Below, piece by piece: positions 53,782 to 62,070 of a stretch of DNA of 64,000 bases. Numbering within the stretch: the first letter of the stretch is position 1; each line of letters opens with the position of its first letter. The DNA comes from Salinivirgaceae bacterium (GTDB lineage: Bacteria; Bacteroidota; Bacteroidia; Bacteroidales; SZUA-534): NCBI GenBank assembly GCA_017557605.1, contig JAFYYJ010000122.1:1-64000 (forward strand), in the 5' to 3' direction. Below the pieces are notes generated by a model. That model was given only the letters and a program-made list of their open reading frames with translations. It was not told the origin of the DNA and did no database searches. A program made the position numbers and the translations under genes.

Positions 53782-55683
53782 ATGGACATTGTCAACTTGT
53801 CATTTACTGACAAACGTTTTGATACTCACCCTATTACAATAGGAAATCTGCAAATGGGCGGCACCAATCCCATTCGTGTGCAATCAATGGCCAACACGCC
53901 TACGCACGATGTGGAAGCGTCTATCCGTCAGGCAATTGAGATTTTCGATGCAGGCGCCGAACTTGTAAGGTTCACGGCGGTGGATGAGAAAGACGCCTAT
54001 GCCCTGCGTGACATCAAAAACGGACTTGTGGCCAAAGGTTACACAAAACCCATTGTGGCCGACGTGCATTTCAATGCCAAATTGGCCGACATTGCAGCAC
54101 AATTTGTTGACAAAGTGCGCATTAACCCTGGAAACTATCTCGAGAAACGCGCCACCTTCGCCACACTCGAATTCACTGACGATGAGTACCGCGCTGAACT
54201 CGACAAACTTGACAGCCGTCTGCTGGAACTCATCAAAATTTGCCGTGAGCACCACACCGCACTGCGCATAGGCACCAACCACGGTTCACTTTCCGACCGC
54301 ATAATGTCGCGCTACGGCGACACACCCGAAGGTATGGTTGAGGCAACAATGGAGTTTCTGCGCGTGTGCAAGAAATATGATTTTCAAGATGTTGCTGTTT
54401 CGCTCAAATCGAGCAACACGGTGGTTATGGTGCAGGCTTACCGCTTGCTTGTGAAGCAGATGAGCGCCGAGGCGATGAACTTTCCAATTCATTTGGGCGT
54501 CACGGAAGCTGGCACTGGCTCCGACGGCATCATCAAGTCGGCTGTGGGCATTGGCACTCTGCTGACCGACGGCATTGGCGACACCATTCGCGTATCGCTC
54601 ACAGGAAGCCCCGCAGCCGAAATTGCCCCGGCAAAAATGCTTGCTGAACATTTTGCCAGCTGCAACAAGAACGTGAAAATCAACTACAACGAGCCTCTTG
54701 CACTCGACCCGTTCAAATTCAGCAAACGCGACACCAGTCTCAATCCATCGTTCGATAACAAGAAACCTCTGGTAATCTGCGACTTGCCCGACCTTTCGAT
54801 GGAGACACTCAAATCGCTCGGCATCAGTTTCGACTTGAACACAATGACCATCAGCGGCAGCAACCAATCGCCTGACGTTCTGTATTTTGGCGCTCCCGAA
54901 ATGGATTTGCCCGACTTCAAGACTAAAAACATCTCGCTTCTAATCGATTACAAAGTCTGGATTAAGGACAGCAATTTTGAACCGCTATATGGTCTAAACA
55001 CATATTTGTCAGCAAAATACAAATCGGACAAACGCAACTGGGTAATGGTGAGCCTGAACACTCTCACACCCGAAGCAATGGCCGTGCTGAAAGCCGACCC
55101 AACGGTGGTGCTCATTGCGTGCTCAATGTGCGTGAACCAGGCGGCAGAACAGCGTGCCATCTTCAACACACTGATTGCCAATGGTGTAAATCTGCCAGTA
55201 GTAGTCAGCAGCATCTACAAAGAGCCCGACGTTGCCAAATTCCAACTGACAGCCGCCGCCGACAATGGTTTGTTCTTTATCGACGGCTTGGCCAACGGAT
55301 TGTGGTTGAGCAATTTCGCACCAACGCAAGTGAGCATTGTAAGCGAAACGGCCTTCACCATTCTGCAATCGGCGCGAGCACGCTACACCAAAACCGAATA
55401 CATTGCTTGCCCGTCGTGCGGACGCACTTTGTACGACATCGAAAAGGGCCTGGCCGAAGTGAAAAAGGTTACACAGCACCTGACCGGACTGAAGATTGCC
55501 GTTATGGGCTGCATTGTGAACGGCCCCGGCGAAATGGCTGATGCTGACTACGGATATATGGGCGCGGGTCCCGGCAAGGTGAATCTTTACAAAGGCAAAA
55601 CGCTTGTGAAACGCGGTGTGAATGAGGCTGTGGCTCCAGCAGAACTGCTGAAGATTATTGAGGAGGACGGAAAAATTGCGTGA
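53782..55683 (+). CDS. ispG: (E)-4-hydroxy-3-methylbut-2-enyl-diphosphate synthase (long Bacteroidota form)
   Basis: 633 residues. Penultimate enzyme of the MEP isoprenoid pathway. The N-terminal TIM barrel (IGNLQMGGTNPIRVQSMANTPT, then DVHFNAKLA) is separated from the [4Fe-4S] domain by an extra domain of about 230 residues, the long form seen in Bacteroidota, Chlamydiae and plants. Cluster ligands are C543, C546 and C577, with E584 in NGPGE. It is separate from ribE by an 82-base gap. Confidence 0.97.
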   Translation: MDIVNLSFTDKRFDTHPITIGNLQMGGTNPIRVQSMANTPTHDVEASIRQAIEIFDAGAELVRFTAVDEKDAYALRDIKNGLVAKGYTKPIVADVHFNAKLADIAAQFVDKVRINPGNYLEKRATFATLEFTDDEYRAELDKLDSRLLELIKICREHHTALRIGTNHGSLSDRIMSRYGDTPEGMVEATMEFLRVCKKYDFQDVAVSLKSSNTVVMVQAYRLLVKQMSAEAMNFPIHLGVTEAGTGSDGIIKSAVGIGTLLTDGIGDTIRVSLTGSPAAEIAPAKMLAEHFASCNKNVKINYNEPLALDPFKFSKRDTSLNPSFDNKKPLVICDLPDLSMETLKSLGISFDLNTMTISGSNQSPDVLYFGAPEMDLPDFKTKNISLLIDYKVWIKDSNFEPLYGLNTYLSAKYKSDKRNWVMVSLNTLTPEAMAVLKADPTVVLIACSMCVNQAAEQRAIFNTLIANGVNLPVVVSSIYKEPDVAKFQLTAAADNGLFFIDGLANGLWLSNFAPTQVSIVSETAFTILQSARARYTKTEYIACPSCGRTLYDIEKGLAEVKKVTQHLTGLKIAVMGCIVNGPGEMADADYGYMGAGPGKVNLYKGKTLVKRGVNEAVAPAELLKIIEEDGKIA

Positions 55684-55723
55684 AACTAAAAGCACTAACT
55701 CTCCGCATTAGTGTCCGCAATAA

Positions 55724-56287
55724 TCACTTATTGTTGAACTGATTCATTATGCCGGGAACGCCTACAAACGGCAACTGCTGAACAGCCTGGCAGCAAAGAT
55801 TGACGCGCTCATCGAGAGTTGCTATTTCCTCGTCGGTCCATTGGCCGAGCACATAATCGACTTGATGTCCGCGCGTAAATTCGTTGCCTATACCGAAACG
55901 CATACGCGCAAAATCGGATGTTGAAAGCGATTCGGCGATGTTTTTCAATCCGTTATGACCGCCGTCGCTACCGCGCTGACGGATGCGGATTTTGCCAAAA
56001 GGCAAGGCCAAATCGTCGCAAATGATAAGAAGATGGTCGAGCGCTATTTTCTCCTGCTGCATCCAATATGCAACGGCTTTTCCGCTCAAATTCATATAAG
56101 TTGTTGGCTTGATGAGAATAAAGGTGCGGCCGCGCGACTTCATCTCGGCGCGGTAAGCGTGACGCACCTCGCTAAAAGAAATATTGGACGCCTTAGCCAA
56201 GGCATCCAATACTTTAAATCCTATGTTGTGGCGGGTATTGGCGTATTCAGCGCCTATGTTGCCCAAACCTACAATCAGATATTTCAC
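55724..56287 (-). CDS. pth: Peptidyl-tRNA hydrolase
   Basis: 187 residues. Releases tRNA from stalled peptidyl-tRNA. N10 and catalytic H20 are visible in GLGNIGAEYANTRHNIGF, with later D of LLIICDDLALPFGKIRIR and GGHNGLKNI. The start codon is GTG at 56287, 8 bases after the L25 stop. The rplY-pth order is a common operon. Confidence 0.97.
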   Translation of the reverse strand: MKYLIVGLGNIGAEYANTRHNIGFKVLDALAKASNISFSEVRHAYRAEMKSRGRTFILIKPTTYMNLSGKAVAYWMQQEKIALDHLLIICDDLALPFGKIRIRQRGSDGGHNGLKNIAESLSTSDFARMRFGIGNEFTRGHQVDYVLGQWTDEEIATLDERVNLCCQAVQQLPFVGVPGIMNQFNNK

Positions 56288-56295
56288 TCCCTAAA

Positions 56296-56874
56296 TTATT
56301 TTTCTTCAGTTGCAGCGGCTGCCGATACTGCGGCACGAGTCATCTTAACTGTTGCTACAACAACGTTCTTAGCCTCAAGAAGCTCAAGACCGTCGAAACT
56401 CAAATCCTGAATCTTGATAGCCTTGCCAAGTCCGAGGTTGGTGACATCAATGTCAAGAATGTCAGGAAGTTTGGCAATCAAACCTTTAACGCGGATTTTG
56501 CGAAGTTTCAACACCAGTTTACCACCTTGGCGAACACCTTCGGCCAAACCATTCAGTTTCACAGGAATAGCGATTGAAACTGGTTTTTTGTCATTAACCT
56601 CAAGAAAATCAATGTGCTCGATAGCGTCAGACACGCAGTTGTACTGAATGTCTTTCAAAATGGCCTTGCAAGCTTTTCCGTCAATTACAAGGTCAACAAT
56701 GTAGATGTTCGGTGTGTAAATCAGACCACGGAAAGCCTCAACTGGGGCTGTGAAGTGTGTTACTGACTCTCCGCCGTACACTACGCAAGGAACTTGTCCG
56801 TTTTTGCGAAGTTCGCGTGTTGCCTTTTTGCCAAGCTCTGAACGAACAGAACCTTTAATCTCAATAGTTTTCAT
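56296..56874 (-). CDS. rplY: 50S ribosomal protein L25 (CTC family)
   Basis: 192 residues from the ATG at 56874. A longer frame from 56928 lacks the family N-terminus. The N-terminal 5S rRNA-binding domain (EIKGSVRSELGKKATRELRKNGQVPCVVYGG) is followed by the longer CTC-type C-terminal domain and an Ala-rich tail. It is first in rplY-pth and has a good promoter. Confidence 0.96.
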   Translation of the reverse strand: MKTIEIKGSVRSELGKKATRELRKNGQVPCVVYGGESVTHFTAPVEAFRGLIYTPNIYIVDLVIDGKACKAILKDIQYNCVSDAIEHIDFLEVNDKKPVSIAIPVKLNGLAEGVRQGGKLVLKLRKIRVKGLIAKLPDILDIDVTNLGLGKAIKIQDLSFDGLELLEAKNVVVATVKMTRAAVSAAAATEEK

Positions 56875-56945
56875 TCTAATAAATTTATGTGCTACTTGTG
56901 ACTGAGTCACCCATTGCACGTTAGACAATAAAAATTTTTGCGGCG

Positions 56946-56976
56946 CAAAGGTAGAAATTTATTGATTGAAAGCAAC
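56946..56976 (-). promoter_or_regulatory. Promoter of the rplY-pth operon
   Basis: Minus strand: GTTG (56976-56973), 19 bases, then TACCTTTG (56953-56946). Good match to the Bacteroidota consensus. The leader would be about 65 bases. Confidence 0.7.
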
Positions 56977-56991
56977 AACCGCCAACTTTAT

Positions 56992-56999
56992 TATTTTTG
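56992..56999 (+). promoter_or_regulatory. Putative -7 element (TATTTTTG) of the TIGR02757 gene
   Basis: TATTTTTG ends only 8 bases before the ATG at 57008, so the transcript would be almost leaderless if this is used. It overlaps the divergent rplY promoter region. Confidence 0.45.
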
Positions 57000-57007
57000 G
57001 CATCGAT

Positions 57008-57781
57008 ATGGATACACAAGAACTCAAAAAATTCCTTGACAGCCAGGCCGCGCGCTTCGACAATCCTGATTTCATCAGCGAAGACCCGATATCGGTTCCG
57101 CACCGTTTCAGCCAACCTGACGATATTGCCATTGCCGGATTCCTGGCGGCAACCATTGCGTGGGGGCAGCGCAAGAGCATTGTGAAGTCGGCACACAGGC
57201 TCATTAACTGGATGGACGGCTCGCCGCACGATTTCATTGTCAACTGCACCGAAGCTGACTTGAAACCTTTCAACCAGTTTGTTTACCGCACTTTCAACGG
57301 CACCGACTGCGTGACTTTTCTGCGCTCGCTGCATAACATTTATGTCAATCGCGGTGGATTGGAAAATGTTGTCACCGAAGGATTTAACTCAACGGGCTCG
57401 ATACGCGGCGCATTGTCGCATTTATATAATGTCTTTTTCGAGATTGAGCATTTGCACCGCACCGAAAAGCATTTGGCCAACCCCGACAAAGGTTCGGCGT
57501 CGAAGCGGATGAATATGTTTCTGCGCTGGATGGTGCGCCAGAGCGGCACCAGAGTTGATTTTGGCATTTGGCGCGGCATTCCGCAATCGGCATTGTGCAT
57601 TCCGCTCGATGTGCACGTGGGCAATGTCTCGCGGCAGCTGGGATTGCTCACACGCAAGCAAAACGACTGGCAAGCCGTGGAGGAGCTAACCGCCCGTCTG
57701 TGCCAATTCTGCCCCGACGACCCAGTGAAATACGATTTCGCGCTTTTCAGTTTGGGGGTGAATGGTGAAACAATTATTTGA
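57008..57781 (+). CDS. TIGR02757 (DUF2400) family protein
   Basis: 257 residues from the ATG at 57008 (MDTQELKKFLDSQ). A frame from 56966 would include the promoter element. Conserved blocks: PISVPHRFSQPDDIAIAGFLAATIAWGQR, FVYRTFNGTDC, RMNMFLRWMVRQ, VDFGIW, IPLDVHVGNVSRQLGLL and a final DPVKYDFALFSLGV. This is the widespread DUF2400 family, which resembles HhH-GPD DNA glycosylase folds; activity is not established. It is 73 bases before the methyltransferase. Confidence 0.93.
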   Translation: MDTQELKKFLDSQAARFDNPDFISEDPISVPHRFSQPDDIAIAGFLAATIAWGQRKSIVKSAHRLINWMDGSPHDFIVNCTEADLKPFNQFVYRTFNGTDCVTFLRSLHNIYVNRGGLENVVTEGFNSTGSIRGALSHLYNVFFEIEHLHRTEKHLANPDKGSASKRMNMFLRWMVRQSGTRVDFGIWRGIPQSALCIPLDVHVGNVSRQLGLLTRKQNDWQAVEELTARLCQFCPDDPVKYDFALFSLGVNGETII

Positions 57782-57854
57782 ACACAGATGGCCACATATT
57801 TACCTTATTGTCTTTTCAACTTATAACTATCAGACTTAAAACTTACAACCCTCT

Positions 57855-58568
57855 ATGAGCAACAACTACTTCTGTTTCAAACAATTTGCTATAGTGCAAG
57901 ACCACGCGTCGATGAGAGTCGGAACCGACGGAGTGCTGATTGGTGCCTGGTGCAATTGCGCAGGAGCGCGGCGCATACTCGATGTCGGAACTGGAACAGG
58001 ACTTGTTGCCATTATGGCGGCGCAACGTTCTGAAGCACAAGTGACTGCCGTTGAAATTGACAGTTCGGCTTGCATTGATGCCGTGGGCAACTTTGGCAAC
58101 AGTCCGTGGTCGGACCGTATTGAGCTTTTCAACTTACCTGTTCAGGAGTTTGCCGATGATTGCCAAGACCGTTTCGACCTGATTGTCAGCAACCCACCGT
58201 TTTTCAGCAACTCGTTGAAAGCCCCCAGTGCAAGCCGTGCGCTTGCCCGCCACGACGACACTCTGCCCGTGGCCGACCTTTTCAGTTGCGCCACCCGCCT
58301 GCTCACCGACAACGGACGCCTTTCAGTTATCATTCCTGCCGACCGTCTTGCCGATTACGATGCCGAAGCCGCACGCCACCAACTGTCAGCCGTACGACGC
58401 GCAATGGTACGCCCCAATCCCAACCTGCCATTCCACCGCGCAATGGTGGAATACAGCTACGGCGACGCACTTGTCACCGATGAAATTATCAGCATCGAAA
58501 CTGACGAGCACGGCGTTTATAGTCCTGAATACATCGCACTTACACGCGATTTCTATTTAAAATTCTGA
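57855..58568 (+). CDS. TrmN6/YfiC-like tRNA1(Val) adenine-N6 methyltransferase
   Basis: 237 residues. Class I SAM methyltransferase. SAM-binding ILDVGTGTGLVAIMAAQR at about 41-58, and the N6-adenine motif NPPF in LIVSNPPFFSNS near residue 114. It opens with FCFKQFAIVQDHASMRVGTDGVLIGAW, as in YfiC. The E. coli enzyme methylates A37 of tRNA-Val. The ATG at 57855 fits the family. The preceding gap is repeat-like (AACTTATAACTATC, ACTTAAAACTTACAAC). Confidence 0.93.
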   Translation: MSNNYFCFKQFAIVQDHASMRVGTDGVLIGAWCNCAGARRILDVGTGTGLVAIMAAQRSEAQVTAVEIDSSACIDAVGNFGNSPWSDRIELFNLPVQEFADDCQDRFDLIVSNPPFFSNSLKAPSASRALARHDDTLPVADLFSCATRLLTDNGRLSVIIPADRLADYDAEAARHQLSAVRRAMVRPNPNLPFHRAMVEYSYGDALVTDEIISIETDEHGVYSPEYIALTRDFYLKF

Positions 58569-58657
58569 TTAATGGGCTTTAGACAGCCTACATACAAAAT
58601 TAATGCATAACTTGGTATATTAATTAGTTGAACAATAATTAATTACACCAATATTTT

Positions 58658-58692
58658 CAGTCTCACTTTGCGACTTTTGTCAGTCTCACTTT
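58658..58692. repeat. Direct repeat CAGTCTCACTTT, two copies 23 bases apart
   Basis: CAGTCTCACTTT at 58658-58669 and 58681-58692 in the 212-base gap between the methyltransferase and tRNA-Ser. The rest of the gap is AT-rich with no gene. Confidence 0.6.
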
Positions 58693-58730
58693 TTAACACC
58701 AATTAAGGCATTTTTAAAGGTTTTTGCAGA

Positions 58731-58766
58731 AAAGAAAAATCCCCAACTCGTTGAAAGTCAGGGATT
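58731..58766 (-). terminator. Terminator of the tRNA-Ser transcript
   Basis: Minus strand: AATCCC / GGGATT stem with additional inner pairs (GACT / AGTT), followed by TTTTTCTTTT. It begins 14 bases after the tRNA 3' end. Confidence 0.8.
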
Positions 58767-58780
58767 CGTTTTCTTTCCAG

Positions 58781-58868
58781 CGGAGAGGACGAGATTCGAA
58801 CTCGTGGTACACTAATCGCGTACGGCAGTTTAGCAAACTGCTGGTTTCAGCCACTCACCCACCTCTCC
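58781..58868 (-). tRNA. tRNA-Ser (anticodon GCU)
   Basis: 88 bases on the minus strand. Acceptor stem GGAGAGG / CCTCTCC with discriminator G, as expected for serine. The anticodon loop TTTGCTAAA contains GCT. A long variable arm (CGTACGCGATTAGTGTACC) marks it as class II. The T arm is ACGAGTTCGAATCTCGT. CCA is not encoded. Confidence 0.97.
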
Positions 58869-58905
58869 AAGTGTTCTGTGCTGAACGTGCCTTAACAAGG
58901 CGGCA

Positions 58906-58936
58906 CAAAAGTATGAATTAGATATTCATTCACAAA
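58906..58936 (-). promoter_or_regulatory. Promoter of tRNA-Ser
   Basis: Minus strand: TTTG (58936-58933), exactly 19 bases, then TACTTTTG (58913-58906). Full consensus match, about 38 bases before the mature tRNA 5' end. Confidence 0.8.
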
Positions 58937-59010
58937 CTAATTGTCGTTTTTTTTAGTTTGGATTGCGTAATTCGATGTTATAAAACGATTTACCCATTAT
59001 TTCCTGATGC

Positions 59011-60282
59011 CTACTCGATGGCTATCTCCACTGAATCGGCCTCCAATTCAAGAGTTGAGTCGGCTTCGGCAAATTCATCTGCGTCAATGTGCCCATTATC
59101 GAATAATGTAGTGTCGGTTCGAGTCGAAGAATACAGAATATCAAGCATTTGCCCCATTCCGATTCCTCCGGTACGACTGCTGCTATTGCGCAGCACAACA
59201 ATAGTGGCGGTGTCTTGCGGCACACGGACAAGCATTGTCTTGAATCCGTGCCACCAGCCGCTATGGAACTGAATTGGAATGGTGTCGGCATAAGTGGTGA
59301 TGCGCCAACCGTAGCCATAATTGGTGCCGAAACGTATCCGCCTGCCCATTGGTTGGAAGGCCAACTGCAACGTATCGGCATTGATGATTTTGCCCGAATA
59401 GAGCCCCTGGTCCCATTTCATAAGGTCGTTGGCGGTGGAGTAGATGCCCTTGTCGCCTAAAAAATGGTCAAGATAGTTGTCGTCGGCAGGAGTGCGGCGG
59501 CGCACATAACCAGTGGCGCGTGACGGATAAGTTACGCTCTGCATCGCCCTATATGTGAACGTGTGGCTCATCTGCAATGGCTCGAAGATGTTACGCTGAA
59601 GATAAACCTCGAATTTCAACCCCGACACCGCCTCAACCACAGCGGCCAAAACCGCATAGCCGGTGTTGCTGTATTGGAAGCGCCGATTCGGCAGAAAATA
59701 ACGCCCGGCATTGGCCTCAATCAGTTCGGCAACAATCTGCTGGTTGCTGAAATATGGGTCGTCAAGCATTTTCTTCCTGTCGCACAGATAGTGATAGTTG
59801 GGCAACCCCGAACGATGAATTAGCAACTGATGAATAGTGATGTCGGGATAAGGGAATCCCGGCAGGTATTTGGCCACGCTGTCGGTTAGGCGCAGCTTGC
59901 CACGCTCATAAAGCTGCAAAATGGCCACAGCGGTGAACTGCTTCGAGACTGACGCAAGCTGAAATGTAGTAGTGTCGGTGTTTGGCAGACATTCTTTGAT
60001 GTTGGCGTAACCACAAGCCCGCTCGTACAATACGCTGTCCTTCTGCCCTATGAGCACCACGCCGCTGAAATTACCGCTCCGGCATTTACGCTCAACAACA
60101 GAGTCGATGGCGGCAATCTGCTCTTTGGTGAATGTGCAGCGGTTTGGTTTCTGTGGCGCCTCAATTACAGTATCAGCAACGGCTGGTGTCTCTCCACACC
60201 GGGTGCCTATGTGGCACACAACAACGGTTATCGCGGCTGCGACGACCATTGGCAACGCTTGTTTTAAGATGGTAGTTGTCAT
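59011..60282 (-). CDS. Serine hydrolase (class C beta-lactamase / DD-peptidase family)
   Basis: 423 residues. N-terminal signal or anchor helix (about 5-27), then the beta-lactamase-fold domain. Catalytic SxxK is visible in FQLASVSKQF, the YxN motif as YSNTGYAVL, and a HSGWWHG triad-like segment in place of KTG. The tail is acidic and may extend beyond the fold. It is probably a periplasmic esterase or DD-carboxypeptidase-like enzyme rather than a resistance beta-lactamase; substrate unknown. It is transcribed away from the coupled cassette. Confidence 0.92.
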   Translation of the reverse strand: MTTTILKQALPMVVAAAITVVVCHIGTRCGETPAVADTVIEAPQKPNRCTFTKEQIAAIDSVVERKCRSGNFSGVVLIGQKDSVLYERACGYANIKECLPNTDTTTFQLASVSKQFTAVAILQLYERGKLRLTDSVAKYLPGFPYPDITIHQLLIHRSGLPNYHYLCDRKKMLDDPYFSNQQIVAELIEANAGRYFLPNRRFQYSNTGYAVLAAVVEAVSGLKFEVYLQRNIFEPLQMSHTFTYRAMQSVTYPSRATGYVRRRTPADDNYLDHFLGDKGIYSTANDLMKWDQGLYSGKIINADTLQLAFQPMGRRIRFGTNYGYGWRITTYADTIPIQFHSGWWHGFKTMLVRVPQDTATIVVLRNSSSRTGGIGMGQMLDILYSSTRTDTTLFDNGHIDADEFAEADSTLELEADSVEIAIE

Positions 60283-60298
60283 CGTTATTAATTGGCCG

Positions 60299-60306
60299 CA
60301 AAGATA
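60299..60306 (-). promoter_or_regulatory. Putative -7 element (TATCTTTG) of the serine hydrolase gene
   Basis: TATCTTTG on the minus strand, 16 bases before the ATG. No -33 box at the usual spacing. Confidence 0.55.
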
Positions 60307-60403
60307 ACATTTGCTACAAAATGAATTTCGATGCAGAGAAATACGTGGCTAATAACACTGTTTTTCTCACAAAAAAACTATCTTGCAACAAAATCACAGC
60401 AAC

Positions 60404-61204
60404 GTGGGCAAACTCAAACAAATAATTCTTGCGGTTGCGCTGTTGGCGGCAATGCGGGTGGGGGCGCAGGACGGCCATTTTGAAGCTATGGGCAACGCTT
60501 CGGTTATGCAGAGCGGGCTTTGGTCGGTGAACAACAACCAAGCGGGCTTGGCCGACTTGCAGAATTTCGCCGTAGGTGTGAACTACCAAAACCGTTTCCA
60601 ACTGTCCGAGACAAGCACCAAATCGGTAGCCGCCGCCATTCATACCCGGACGGGCAATTTCGGTTTGAGTTTCAACCGGTTCGGCTATTCGCAATATTCC
60701 GAAAACAGTTTCGGTTTGGCCTACGCGCGTCAGTTTGGCGATGCCGTTTCAGCCGGTCTGCAGTTCGACTATCTCAACATTAATCAGTCGGCGGCATACG
60801 GCAACAATGGTGTTTTTCTGTTCGAAGTTGGTTTGATTGCCAAACCCATAACCAACCTTCAGATTGGCGCCCACATCTACAACCCCACAAAGGCCAAAAT
60901 GGCTGAATATGAAGACGAACGCGTCAACACGTCGTTCCGCTTGGGCGCGAGTTATTTCTTCTCGAACATTGTGCAACTTGCCGCCGAAGTTGAAAAGACA
61001 ATGCAGACCGACCTGCGCTGCAAAGTGGGCATTGAATATCAGTTAATCAGCAACTTATATCTGCGGACAGGCTTCCGTTCAAAGCCGAATGAGTTCTGTT
61101 TCGGTGCGGGCTACACCTTCAAAGGTCTCACCTTCGACTTCTCGTTCGCAACGCACCAATATTTGCCAATGTCAACGCAAATATCATTAATGTATTCATT
61201 ATGA
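60404..61204 (+). CDS. Outer-membrane barrel protein, PorV/PorQ-like
   Basis: 266 residues from the GTG at 60404; the signal peptide (GKLKQIILAVALLAAMRVGA, cut before QDG) begins there. A TTG at 60383 is the only other start. The mature region opens with MGNASVMQSGLWSVNNNQAGLADL, which resembles the start of PorV/PorQ/UPF0164 barrels, and continues as regular beta-strands to the end. Function unknown. Its TGA overlaps the ATG of the next gene (ATGA at 61201-61204), indicating translational coupling. Confidence 0.86.
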   Translation: MGKLKQIILAVALLAAMRVGAQDGHFEAMGNASVMQSGLWSVNNNQAGLADLQNFAVGVNYQNRFQLSETSTKSVAAAIHTRTGNFGLSFNRFGYSQYSENSFGLAYARQFGDAVSAGLQFDYLNINQSAAYGNNGVFLFEVGLIAKPITNLQIGAHIYNPTKAKMAEYEDERVNTSFRLGASYFFSNIVQLAAEVEKTMQTDLRCKVGIEYQLISNLYLRTGFRSKPNEFCFGAGYTFKGLTFDFSFATHQYLPMSTQISLMYSL

Positions 61205-62070
61205 GCACGTTGTTTGCATTTTGGCCGTTCGTTGGAAAGGTGCTGATGACAACACTGTTCCAATTGCTGTCGATATTCGGTGTTTTCTTTGTTTTTGGAC
61301 TGATACTCTATCTGTTAGCACGATACACACGGCGGCTTTTCGTCAACATTTTGGGCGAGAAGTCCGACATCTACGTCACCGGTTGGATAGGCACGCCGGT
61401 GCACGAGTTGGGGCACGCCCTGCTCTGCATCCCTTTCCTGCACAGAATCACAGAGATAAAACTCTACTCGCCCAACGGTGAAGACGGCACTTTGGGCTAC
61501 GTCAACCACGCCTACAACCCACGCAACCCGTGGTCGCAAATCGGAAATTTCTTCATCGCTTTGGGCCCGATTCTGTTCGGCTCGCTGATTATCTATCTGT
61601 TAGTCAGATTTTTGTTGCCGAATAATCAGGCACTGCTGACCGCGCTTCACGGCTCGCCGGCAAGTTTCACATCGCTGTCGGGATTTATGTCGCTGATGGT
61701 GAGTGTTTTCGCATCGTCGTCCGATATGATTTACGCGCTTTTCACCGGCGGCCACCTGCACCAATGGCAGTTTTGGCTGTTCCTCTACCTTGCCATTTGC
61801 ATTTCGGCGCATATGGAATTGAGCCCGCCCGACCTCAAAGGCTTGGGGTCGGGACTGCTTGCAATAATCATCATTCTACTGATAATCAATATTGTATTGG
61901 TTCTTTTGAATGTCGATGCGATGGTGATTGGCACGGCTGTGGGCCGATGGACTAGCCTCACAACCGGAATTTTCACGTTGGCGGTCGCCATTTCGGCAAT
62001 GACCTGCATTGCAAGTTTCATCATTTTGAATATCATATCGTTGATAATCAATAAGAAAATCTTTATCTGA
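61201..62070 (+). CDS. Polytopic membrane protein with HELGH zinc-protease motif
   Basis: 289 residues with about six membrane helices (near 15-42, 118-145, 155-178, 186-205, 218-240 and 255-285). After the first helix comes TPVHELGHALLCIPF (HELGH near residue 69), the zinc-binding motif of M50-type intramembrane proteases. A classical LDG third-ligand motif is not obvious; PPDLKGLGSG before the fifth helix is a candidate. A GPILFG helix resembles the family. The gene overlaps both neighbours by 4 bases and 1 base. It may be a site-2-protease-like or a related peptidase that processes an envelope partner; this is inference. Confidence 0.85.
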   Translation: MSTLFAFWPFVGKVLMTTLFQLLSIFGVFFVFGLILYLLARYTRRLFVNILGEKSDIYVTGWIGTPVHELGHALLCIPFLHRITEIKLYSPNGEDGTLGYVNHAYNPRNPWSQIGNFFIALGPILFGSLIIYLLVRFLLPNNQALLTALHGSPASFTSLSGFMSLMVSVFASSSDMIYALFTGGHLHQWQFWLFLYLAICISAHMELSPPDLKGLGSGLLAIIIILLIINIVLVLLNVDAMVIGTAVGRWTSLTTGIFTLAVAISAMTCIASFIILNIISLIINKKIFI

